Below are positions 1 through 5,003 of a stretch of DNA of 5,631 nucleotides, in pieces. Origin of the DNA: an uncultured Clostridia bacterium (GTDB taxonomy: Bacteria > Bacillota > Clostridia > TANB77 > CAG-508); NCBI GenBank assembly GCA_949448405.1, contig CASTFX010000086.1, positions 1-5,631 on the forward strand, read 5' to 3'. Positions within the stretch are counted from its first letter, which is position 1. Every line of letters begins with the position of its first letter. The notes below the pieces were generated by a model. It did not search any database and was not told where the DNA came from. It saw only the letters and a program-made list of their open reading frames with translations. A program made the translations under genes and the position numbers.

Positions 1-71
1 ACAATAAAAGGATTTTTATTATATATTGTTCAGAGAAATTTTAAAAAAGTATTTTATTTTATTAAGATTTG

Positions 72-80
72 TGATAGAAT
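72..80 (+). promoter_or_regulatory. Candidate extended -10 promoter for the small zinc-ribbon gene
   Basis: TGATAGAAT fits an extended -10 element (TG-N-TANAAT, one mismatch to TATAAT). No good -35 box lies 16-18 nt upstream; that stretch is only T/A-rich. Transcription would start near position 87, giving a leader of about 37 nt that contains the GGAGG ribosome binding site at 110-114. The surrounding DNA is so AT-rich that chance -10 matches are common, so this is a modest call. Confidence 0.4.
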
Positions 81-123
81 AATGTCAAAATAATTTTTTT
101 AGTTTTTATGGAGGTATAAATAT

Positions 124-342
124 ATGGAATTTAAGAGATGTGCACGTTGTGGATGCTTTTTTGTAACAGATGGAGGAGTTTGTAACGCTTGTGCTCCAAA
201 GGATAGATTAGATATGGTTAAAGTAAAAAACTATTTTGAGGAAAACCCAAATTATTCTATTGATAATATCTCTATAAATACAGGTGTTAGTGCAAAAAAT
301 GTTTCAAGATACTTAAATAATGGAATAAATGGAAATATTTAA
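124..342 (+). CDS. Small zinc-ribbon/helix-turn-helix protein, YvyF-like (TIGR03826-type)
   Basis: This 72-residue protein has two recognisable parts. Residues 6-23 carry paired cysteines, C6-x2-C9 and C20-x2-C23 (plus C11), as in a zinc ribbon. Residues about 43-67 look like a helix-turn-helix, including the stretch NTGVSAKNVSRYLNNG. This order and size match, from memory, the family named after Bacillus YvyF, found in flagellar operons and of poorly defined function. The ATG is well placed: GGAGG at 110-114 with a 9-nt spacer. The gene stands alone here, with no flagellar gene nearby, and converges on pgi, so a flagellar role cannot be inferred from context. It might bind DNA or be a small regulator, but that is a guess from the fold. 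The reading frame is secure; the family call is fairly secure; the function is unknown. Confidence 0.8.
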   Translation: MEFKRCARCGCFFVTDGGVCNACAPKDRLDMVKVKNYFEENPNYSIDNISINTGVSAKNVSRYLNNGINGNI

Positions 343-347
343 AATAA

Positions 348-371
348 GCGGACGAGCAATGCTCGCCCCTA
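348..371 (+). repeat. Palindromic intergenic repeat, copy 1
   Basis: This GC-rich palindrome lies 6 nt after the stop of the small zinc-ribbon gene. The core arms are GAGC and GCTC around AAT, and the flanks are CGGAC on the left and GCCCCTA on the right. Positions 350-368 fold into an 8-bp-per-side stem with one A/C mismatch on the + strand. On the minus strand that mismatch becomes a G-U wobble, so the RNA stem would be unbroken there. The same flanks with a different but still self-complementary core occur at 3583-3605, and a decayed relative occurs at 432-456. It stands out from the AT-rich background. It is not followed directly by a T-run on either strand, so it is not a standard terminator by itself. 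Confidence 0.75.
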
Positions 372-391
372 TAAATTCCTACGTTTTTTGT

Positions 392-422
392 GGATGTGCA
401 ATATACATCCATTTATTTTTTT
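392..422 (+). terminator. Rho-independent terminator for the small zinc-ribbon gene
   Basis: GGATGT (392-397) pairs with ACATCC (405-410) around a 7-nt loop, extendable by one G-U pair. It is followed by ATTTATTTTTTT (411-422). The T-run on the + side fits termination of the + strand gene ending at 342, about 50 nt upstream. On the minus strand the hairpin is followed by an A-rich stretch, so it should not work for pgi. Confidence 0.6.
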
Positions 423-423
423 A

Positions 424-456
424 CAGACGAACAGCGACGACCAATGGTAGCCCCTG
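424..456 (+). repeat. Degenerate palindromic repeat copy with an extra left half-copy
   Basis: Positions 432-456 form a 25-nt imperfect palindrome with core GACCAATGGT and right flank AGCCCCTG. It corresponds to the repeat at 348-371 with a third core sequence and several mismatches. Just before it, CAGACGAACAG (424-434) resembles the left half of copy 1 (CGGACGAGCA at 349-358), differing at two positions. The stretch therefore looks like a truncated copy abutting or overlapping a decayed copy. It lies 8 nt beyond the pgi stop codon. On the minus strand the hairpin is not followed by a T-run, so a terminator role for pgi is doubtful. Confidence 0.55.
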
Positions 457-464
457 CATTTTTC

Positions 465-1772
465 TTATTTGTTTTCATATCCAGGTTTTCCAAGTAGCTT
501 AAACATATTTTTCTTATATTCTTCTACTCCTGGTTGGTTAAATGGATTTACTCCTAGTATATTTCCAGACATTGCACAAGCAAGTTCGAAGAAATATATT
601 AAATGTCCAATTGTCTTTTCTTTTAAGTCCTCAATATTTATAAGTATATTTGGTACTCTTCCGTCAACATGTGCTTTTATTGTTCCTTCCATAGCCTTCT
701 TATTTACAAAATCCATTGTCTTTCCAGCTAAATAGTTTAAACCATCTAAGTTGTCTACTTCTTCTTTTAATGGAATATCGACAGCTGTATTTACAACATT
801 TATTACTGTTTCAAATAAGTCTCTTCTTCCATCTTGTATATATTGCCCTAATGAGTGTAAATCTGTTGTAAAATCAACCCCTGCTGGGAATATACCTCTT
901 TCTTCTTTTCCTTCACTCTCTCCAAATAGTTGCTTCCACCATTCTGTAAAATAATGCATTTTTGGCTCATAATTTACTAATATCTCTATTGTTTTATCGT
1001 TTCTATAAAGTATATTTCTTACTACTGCATATTGATAACATTCATTGTATTTTAGATTTCCGTCTGAATATTTATCTTGTGCATATTTTGCTCCTTGCAT
1101 TAGGTCGTCTATGTTAATTCCAGCAACAGCAATTGGTAGAAGTCCAACTGCCGTAAGTACTGAGTATCTTCCTCCAATATTATCTGGAACTACAAATGTT
1201 TCATATCCTTCTTCATTTGATAGCTCTTTTAATGCTCCTTTTGCTTTATCTGTTGTAACATATATTCTCTTTCTAGCTTCGTCTATTCCATATTTATTTT
1301 CTAGTATTTCTCTAAAAATTCTAAATGCTATTGCTGGTTCTGTTGTTGTCCCTGATTTTGATATTACATTTATTGAAAAATCCCTATTTCCTATTAAATC
1401 TATCATATCAGCGATATAGTTTGGACTTATATTGTTTCCTGCATATAGAATCTGAGGTGTTTCTCTTTTTGAATAATTATAGAAAGTGTTTGTCAAAGAT
1501 TCAATTACTGCTCTTGCCCCTAAATATGAGCCTCCTATTCCTATGCATACAAATACTTCTGAAGTTTCTCTAATTCTTTTTGCAGCGGTCTTTATTCTTT
1601 CAAATTCTTCTTTATCATAGTTTGTTGGAAGTTCTAGCCAACCTAAAAAGTCATTTTCGCTGTTTGGATTTTTACGTAATTTTCTATCGAAAAATTCAAC
1701 CTCTTCCTTAAATTCTAGTATGTTTTCCATACTAACTTTTGAGTTATCAAAATTAACTTTTATATTTGCCAT
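465..1772 (-). CDS. pgi: Glucose-6-phosphate isomerase
   Basis: This cytoplasmic enzyme interconverts glucose-6-phosphate and fructose-6-phosphate, in glycolysis and gluconeogenesis. The 435-residue protein is full length for the shorter Gram-positive form. Visible landmarks are GIGGSYLGA (78-86), the sugar-phosphate loop SKSGTTTEP (138-146), the first family signature [14 protein letters not shown] (197-210), the GES motif with likely catalytic Glu285, DLHSLGQ with His306 (304-310), and the second signature ending [10 protein letters not shown] (411-420) with conserved Lys420. The ATG at 1772 is supported by a GTGAGG ribosome binding site at 1780-1785, 7 nt upstream. It follows ppaC by 39 nt with no terminator between, so it is probably the last gene of the deoD-ppaC-pgi operon. 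No convincing intrinsic terminator follows it. All key residues are present and the gene appears intact. Confidence 0.98.
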   Translation of the reverse strand: MANIKVNFDNSKVSMENILEFKEEVEFFDRKLRKNPNSENDFLGWLELPTNYDKEEFERIKTAAKRIRETSEVFVCIGIGGSYLGARAVIESLTNTFYNYSKRETPQILYAGNNISPNYIADMIDLIGNRDFSINVISKSGTTTEPAIAFRIFREILENKYGIDEARKRIYVTTDKAKGALKELSNEEGYETFVVPDNIGGRYSVLTAVGLLPIAVAGINIDDLMQGAKYAQDKYSDGNLKYNECYQYAVVRNILYRNDKTIEILVNYEPKMHYFTEWWKQLFGESEGKEERGIFPAGVDFTTDLHSLGQYIQDGRRDLFETVINVVNTAVDIPLKEEVDNLDGLNYLAGKTMDFVNKKAMEGTIKAHVDGRVPNILINIEDLKEKTIGHLIYFFELACAMSGNILGVNPFNQPGVEEYKKNMFKLLGKPGYENK

Positions 1773-1811
1773 AAATTTTCCTCACTTTCTTTTTTTGTAA
1801 GTCTTATATTT

Positions 1812-2735
1812 TTATGCATTTTCTTTTATTACTGGAACAATTTGTTTCTTTCTTGATACTACACCTGGTAAGAAAATCATATTGTCTTCTAATTTTCCAT
1901 TAAATGCTTTTTCTACGATACTTGCTCTTTCCCCTAATACAATTGCTTTAGAGTTACTATTTATTATATCTGTTATAGCAAACATAAATAATCCTAGATT
2001 ATTTGCATTTATGAAATCTGTCATCGCTTTTTCTATTGCTTCTTTATCTTTTAATACATCTTCTATACATGCTGTATTTACTTGTGCTACTTGGAATTTT
2101 AATCCATTTGCTTCTAATTCTTTAGAATCAAGATTAATTAATTCCTCTGCTGAAAAGTCACTTAAATCTGTTCCTGCTTTTAGCATTTCCATTCCGTAGT
2201 TTTCTATATCTATATTTGCTATTTTAGCAAGTTCTGTTGCTGCTTCTATATCTTTTTTTGTACATGTTGGTGATTTAAATAATAGAGTATCTGATATTAT
2301 TGCACTTGTCATAAGTGCTGCAATGTTAGGCTCTATTTCAAATTTATTCATCATGTATATTTCATAAAGAATTGTTGCTGTACAGCCAACTGGTTCTGCC
2401 ATATAGTATAAAGGTGTTGCTGTTTCAAAATTTGAAATACAATGGTGATCTATAACTTTTAAAATATCTGCTTTTTCTATACCATTTACACTTTGTGCAA
2501 AACTGTTATGGTCTACTAAAATTACTTTTTCTTTTTCTTCTATATTTTCTAATAATTCTGGTGCTTGTATTTTGAAATAATTTAATACGAATTCTGTTTC
2601 CTTGTTTAGCTTTCCTAATCTGTATGCCTTAGCATCAGGGTTTCCCATCTTTCTTTCTAAATTTTCCATTACTAAACTTGATGTTATGCTGTCTGTGTCA
2701 GGACTTTTGTGTCCAAAAATAAATACCTTTTCCAT
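1812..2735 (-). CDS. ppaC: Manganese-dependent inorganic pyrophosphatase (family II, DHH type)
   Basis: This soluble enzyme hydrolyses pyrophosphate to two phosphates, pulling biosynthetic reactions forward. The 307 residues match the short family II form: an N-terminal DHH domain (about 1-188) and a C-terminal DHHA2 domain (about 190-307), without the CBS/DRTGG insert of regulated members. The metal ligands fall at the same numbers as in the Bacillus subtilis enzyme as I recall it: His9, Asp13 and Asp15 in GHKSPDTDS, Asp75 in VDHN, His97 in the DHH motif, and Asp149 in ISDT. The substrate-binding SRKKQ is at 294-298 (Arg295, Lys296). The ATG at 2735 has AAAGGAG at 2743-2749, 7 nt away. It starts 17 nt after deoD. 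The absence of CBS domains suggests no adenine-nucleotide control. No odd features. Confidence 0.97.
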   Translation of the reverse strand: MEKVFIFGHKSPDTDSITSSLVMENLERKMGNPDAKAYRLGKLNKETEFVLNYFKIQAPELLENIEEKEKVILVDHNSFAQSVNGIEKADILKVIDHHCISNFETATPLYYMAEPVGCTATILYEIYMMNKFEIEPNIAALMTSAIISDTLLFKSPTCTKKDIEAATELAKIANIDIENYGMEMLKAGTDLSDFSAEELINLDSKELEANGLKFQVAQVNTACIEDVLKDKEAIEKAMTDFINANNLGLFMFAITDIINSNSKAIVLGERASIVEKAFNGKLEDNMIFLPGVVSRKKQIVPVIKENA

Positions 2736-2752
2736 TTTTATTCTCCTTTAAT

Positions 2753-3472
2753 TTAAAGTTTTATAGCTGTATCTAGTGCTAATTTTATCATATTATTTAG
2801 TGAAGTTTGTCTTTCTTTTGTACTTATGCTTTTTTGTTTCTTTGGAACGTCTACAACAGTAAGTAAACAAGCTGCTTTTTTGTTTTCTCTTTTTGCATTA
2901 TAGAATAATGCGAAAGCTTCCATTTCTGAAGCAATTATATTTAAATCTTTTGGTGCTCTTTTGAGTATCCCATCCTTATCTGGTACATATGGGTCAAAAC
3001 ATTCATTACAAAGAGTTGTACCTATTACAATTTTTGTGTCATTGTCTTTTGCAGTTTCTTTAATTATATTATTTAAACCGCTATCTGCATAAGTTATATT
3101 ACATTTTTCCCCGTCAAAAGAATATGCATAGTTGCTTTCTGTATATGCCTTATCAGAAAGTATTATATCAAATAGTCCTACCTCTTCTGAAAATGTTCCA
3201 CATGAGCCTATTCTGATTATATTTTCTACGTCATAGAAATGATATAACTCATATGAGTATATTCCCATACTTGGTATTCCCATTCCATGTGCCATTACAC
3301 TTATTTCTTTTCCTTTATAATGTCCTGTATAACAATACATTTCTCTTACACTATTTACTAATTTATAGTCATCTAAGAAATTCTCTGCAATATATTTCAC
3401 TCTAAGTGGGTCTCCAGCCATAAGGACTGTTTTAGCAATTTCTCCCTTTTTTGCTTCATTGTGTGGTGTCAA
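2753..3472 (-). CDS. deoD: Purine-nucleoside phosphorylase, DeoD type
   Basis: This enzyme phosphorolyses purine (deoxy)ribonucleosides to free base and (deoxy)ribose-1-phosphate for purine salvage; the family works as a hexamer. The 239 residues align along their length with E. coli DeoD from memory: His4, Gly20 and Arg24 (AGDPLR), Arg43, Arg87 and Ser90 (IRIGSCG) for phosphate and sugar binding; SEMEA with Glu183-Met184-Glu185 for ribose; and the acid pair Asp208/Arg221, matching E. coli Asp204/Arg217. The signature GMGIPSMGIYSYEL is at 63-76; the residue at the family Gly/Ser/Thr position before it is Ala61. Val207 replaces the Ser next to the catalytic Asp in E. coli. The start is TTG (3470-3472), with AAAGGAG 9 nt upstream; an in-frame TAA eight codons earlier leaves no upstream ATG. 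It is first in the probable operon with ppaC and pgi. Confidence 0.96.
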   Translation of the reverse strand: MTPHNEAKKGEIAKTVLMAGDPLRVKYIAENFLDDYKLVNSVREMYCYTGHYKGKEISVMAHGMGIPSMGIYSYELYHFYDVENIIRIGSCGTFSEEVGLFDIILSDKAYTESNYAYSFDGEKCNITYADSGLNNIIKETAKDNDTKIVIGTTLCNECFDPYVPDKDGILKRAPKDLNIIASEMEAFALFYNAKRENKKAACLLTVVDVPKKQKSISTKERQTSLNNMIKLALDTAIKL

Positions 3473-3481
3473 AAAATCAAA

Positions 3482-3488
3482 CTCCTTT
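3482..3488 (-). promoter_or_regulatory. Ribosome binding site that fixes the TTG start of deoD
   Basis: AAAGGAG on the minus strand lies 9 nt before TTG at 3472. The reading frame is closed by TAA eight codons upstream and no ATG or GTG falls between. The next in-frame ATG is Met18, past the conserved His4. TTG is therefore the only start that keeps the conserved N-terminus. Confidence 0.85.
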
Positions 3489-3528
3489 CTTTGTTATCTT
3501 CTGTTTAGAATTAATATTTTGTAAGTCT

Positions 3529-3557
3529 ATTATATTTATCTAAAATCTATTTGTCAA
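3529..3557 (-). promoter_or_regulatory. Perfect sigma-A promoter upstream of deoD
   Basis: On the minus strand TTGACA (3557-3552) and TATAAT (3534-3529) are separated by exactly 17 nt, matching the vegetative consensus at all twelve positions. Transcription would start near 3522, giving a 5' leader of about 50 nt before the deoD TTG. No clear operator palindrome overlaps it, so the operon could be strongly constitutive, at least from this site. Confidence 0.88.
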
Positions 3558-3572
3558 GGTGTTTTAATGTGT

Positions 3573-3604
3573 AAAAAAAATTCGGACGTGCAGTGCACGC
3601 CCCT
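3573..3604 (-). terminator. Hairpin-plus-T8 terminator for htrA, formed by the palindromic repeat
   Basis: Read on the minus strand, the htrA TAA is followed within about 6 nt by GGGCGTGCACTGCACGTCC (3602-3584), an 8-bp stem that includes one G-U pair. Then come GAA and eight T residues (3580-3573). This is an intrinsic terminator layout with a 3-nt spacer. It lies just upstream of the deoD promoter, and would insulate the deoD operon from htrA read-through. Confidence 0.75.
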
Positions 3605-3605
3605 A
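3583..3605 (+). repeat. Palindromic intergenic repeat, copy 2
   Basis: Flanks CGGAC and GCCCCTA are identical to copy 1 at 349-371, but the core arms are GTGC/GCAC around AGT instead of GAGC/GCTC around AAT. Differences on one arm are matched by complementary differences on the other, so the hairpin is preserved. Orientation relative to the window is the same as copy 1. This copy sits in the short gap between the htrA stop and the deoD promoter. Confidence 0.75.
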
Positions 3606-3608
3606 CAA

Positions 3609-4805
3609 TTATGGTTGTTCTTCTAGTTTTAATTCTATTTCCTTATATTCTCCGCTTCTATAAATCTTAACTTTTATAATATCTCCTATATTATGTTTGT
3701 TTTTGATATTATTTATTTCTTCTACTGTTTTTACTTTTTGTCCGTCAAATTCTGTTATGACGTCTCCTACTTTTATTCCTGCTTTTTGTGCTGCTGCAAA
3801 ATCTTCTACAACTTGAACATATACTCCTTCTACTAAATTATATCTTCTTGCAGTTTCGTCATCTAATTCTCTTCCTTGTATTCCTACATATGGTCTTATT
3901 ACTTTATTGTGTTCTATCAATTGTTTTGTTATTTCGGTTGTAGAACTTATTGGAATTGCAAATCCTATTCCTTCTATACCATCTCCTGATAATTTTAATG
4001 TATTTATACCTATTACTTGTCCTTTACTGTTTACTAATGCTCCTCCACTGTTACCAGAGTTTATTGCTGCATCTGTTTGTATTACAGTATACTTCCTATT
4101 TTCTGCTGTTACTTCTCTGTTTACTGCACTTATTATTCCAGATGTTGCACTTGTTGCAAGTCCTAATGGAGTTCCAATTGCCATTGCAAATTCTCCCACC
4201 TTTACACTCTCAGAATCTCCAAATTCTGCTGGTGTAAGTCCTGTTTTATCTATTTTTATTACTGCTAAATCTGTTTGGTCATCTGCTCCAACAATTTTTC
4301 CTTCATATACTGTTTCATCATTATATATTTTTACTTTTATTGAAGTTGCTTGTGATACTTGATAATAACTACTACTTGCTGAGCTTGAATTCACAACATG
4401 ATTATTAGTTAAAATATATCCATCTTCTGACATTATTATTCCTGAACCTGTTGCAGTAGCTGTTGACCTTCCAAATATTGAATTTACATTATATTCAATT
4501 TCTATTCCAACAATTGATGGTATTACTTTTGCTGCAACACCTATTGCTGTATCCGAATATTCAGTTAATGATACTGCTGTTGCATTTACTTGGTTTGTTT
4601 GTGTTTTTTCTACATTAGTATTTGTTTCTTTACTTCCTATTATTTGCTCTTTTATCTCTGGAACTCCAAAACAAGCTATCATGACTAGACTTGCTCCAAC
4701 TATACCAGATAAAAATGGCACTAATACTGTTTTTCCGAATCCTCCACTTTTTGGATTATATGTTCCGACACTTCTAAATGTATTGTTTTTTTCATTTTCC
4801 TCCAT
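3609..4805 (-). CDS. htrA: Membrane-anchored HtrA/DegP-type serine protease with PDZ domain
   Basis: This 398-residue protein is a trypsin-like surface protease/chaperone of the DegP/HtrA family, degrading misfolded exported proteins. Order of parts: a short cytoplasmic N-terminus (1-24), one membrane segment (about 25-48, rich in V, L, I, A and G), a polar linker (about 49-85), the protease domain (about 86-300) and one PDZ domain (about 304-393). The catalytic triad is His136 in TNNHVV, Asp179 in TDLAVIK and Ser253 in GNSGGAL. A Ser-rich stretch (140-151) between His and Asp corresponds to a surface loop. The ATG has GGAGG at 4817-4821, with a longish 11-nt spacer. It lies downstream of cdaA on the same strand but across 198 bp of structured DNA with its own candidate promoter, so it is probably transcribed independently. 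HtrA genes in Firmicutes are often under two-component envelope-stress control, which the upstream repeats would suit. The symbol could equally be degP-like. Confidence 0.95.
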   Translation of the reverse strand: MEENEKNNTFRSVGTYNPKSGGFGKTVLVPFLSGIVGASLVMIACFGVPEIKEQIIGSKETNTNVEKTQTNQVNATAVSLTEYSDTAIGVAAKVIPSIVGIEIEYNVNSIFGRSTATATGSGIIMSEDGYILTNNHVVNSSSASSSYYQVSQATSIKVKIYNDETVYEGKIVGADDQTDLAVIKIDKTGLTPAEFGDSESVKVGEFAMAIGTPLGLATSATSGIISAVNREVTAENRKYTVIQTDAAINSGNSGGALVNSKGQVIGINTLKLSGDGIEGIGFAIPISSTTEITKQLIEHNKVIRPYVGIQGRELDDETARRYNLVEGVYVQVVEDFAAAQKAGIKVGDVITEFDGQKVKTVEEINNIKNKHNIGDIIKVKIYRSGEYKEIELKLEEQP

Positions 4806-4832
4806 TTTTTATTAAACCTCCATTAATTTAAC

Positions 4833-4861
4833 ATATTAATATTTTACTATGTATTTGTGAA
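4833..4861 (-). promoter_or_regulatory. Candidate sigma-A promoter for htrA
   Basis: On the minus strand TTCACA (4861-4856) and TAATAT (4838-4833) are 17 nt apart, with one and two mismatches to consensus. Transcription would start near 4826, just ahead of GGAGG (4817-4821), giving a short leader. The -35 box is also one unit of the direct repeat described at 4856-4883, a layout common at promoters that need an activator. AT-rich background makes alternatives such as TAAAAT nearby possible. Confidence 0.5.
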
Positions 4862-4883
4862 CTAATTGTGAAAGAAATGTATC
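4856..4883 (-). promoter_or_regulatory. Candidate response-regulator binding repeat upstream of htrA
   Basis: TTCACA occurs twice on the minus strand (4872-4867 and 4861-4856) with 5 nt between, an 11-nt period, one helical turn. A weaker third unit, GATACA (4883-4878), keeps the same phase. Direct hexamers with about 5-nt spacers on one face of the helix are typical of OmpR/PhoB-family regulators; Bacillus PhoP boxes have the form TT-N-A-C/T-A. Which regulator binds here cannot be told from the window. Confidence 0.4.
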
Positions 4884-4891
4884 ATATACAT
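4877..4891. promoter_or_regulatory. Small dyad (possible operator) upstream of htrA
   Basis: ATGTAT and ATACAT are perfect inverted arms around CAT. The 15-bp dyad lies upstream of the candidate htrA -35 box and overlaps the weakest of the 11-bp-phased repeats. It could be an operator half-set, but a 6-bp-arm AT-rich dyad can arise by chance in DNA like this. Confidence 0.25.
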
Positions 4892-4893
4892 GA

Positions 4894-4932
4894 TTTTACC
4901 CTAAGTTCTATATTTTAAAACTTAGGGTAAAA
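4894..4932. repeat. Long perfect inverted repeat between cdaA and htrA
   Basis: TTTTACCCTAAGTT (4894-4907) is exactly complementary to AACTTAGGGTAAAA (4919-4932), a 14-bp stem with an 11-nt loop. It lies 71 nt past the cdaA stop and about 90 nt before the htrA start, upstream of the htrA promoter signals. It is not a textbook terminator: the T-run is on the 5' side of the stem on both strands and the 3' side ends in A residues, with no U-tract directly after it. It may end or protect the cdaA transcript, or be a large protein-binding dyad. Confidence 0.7.
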
Positions 4933-5003
4933 AATTTATTTCGAAATCAACAAGTTTTTTGGTACTTCACTCACAAGCTTTGCCTATACGTTGAATCAAG
5001 TTC

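Larger units (their letters stand above)
465..3522 (-). other. Probable deoD-ppaC-pgi transcription unit
   Basis: Three genes run in the same direction with gaps of 17 nt (deoD to ppaC) and 39 nt (ppaC to pgi), each with its own good ribosome binding site. The only strong promoter-like sequence is before deoD, and no hairpin with a T-run is seen between the genes. The predicted transcript starts near 3522 and passes the pgi stop at 465. The end point is uncertain because no clear minus-strand terminator follows pgi. The operon call is an inference from spacing. Confidence 0.7.

Noticed and set aside
3..20. AATAAAA...TTTTATT hairpin as a terminator of a gene left of the window
   Set aside because: The stem is entirely A-T, the background is A/T-rich, and the upstream gene cannot be seen; not distinguishable from chance.
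348..456. CRISPR-like repeat array
   Set aside because: Only two and a half irregularly spaced copies, with variable palindromic cores and a terminator hairpin in between; no regular spacers and no cas genes.
432..464. Degenerate repeat as an intrinsic terminator for pgi
   Set aside because: On the minus strand the hairpin has several mismatches and is followed by mixed sequence and then an A-run, not a T-run.
3907..4362. Long open frame on the + strand inside htrA, and similar ones inside pgi, ppaC and cdaA
   Set aside because: They lie antisense to genes with complete catalytic motifs, lack ribosome binding sites, and their translations are low-complexity hydrophobic or Ser/Pro-rich strings expected from the reverse of AT-rich coding DNA.
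4971..5003. Ten-codon in-frame extension past the cdaA TAA (ending at TGA), as possible stop read-through
   Set aside because: A ten-codon open run after a stop is expected by chance and shows no recoding signal; the protein already ends at a normal CdaA length.
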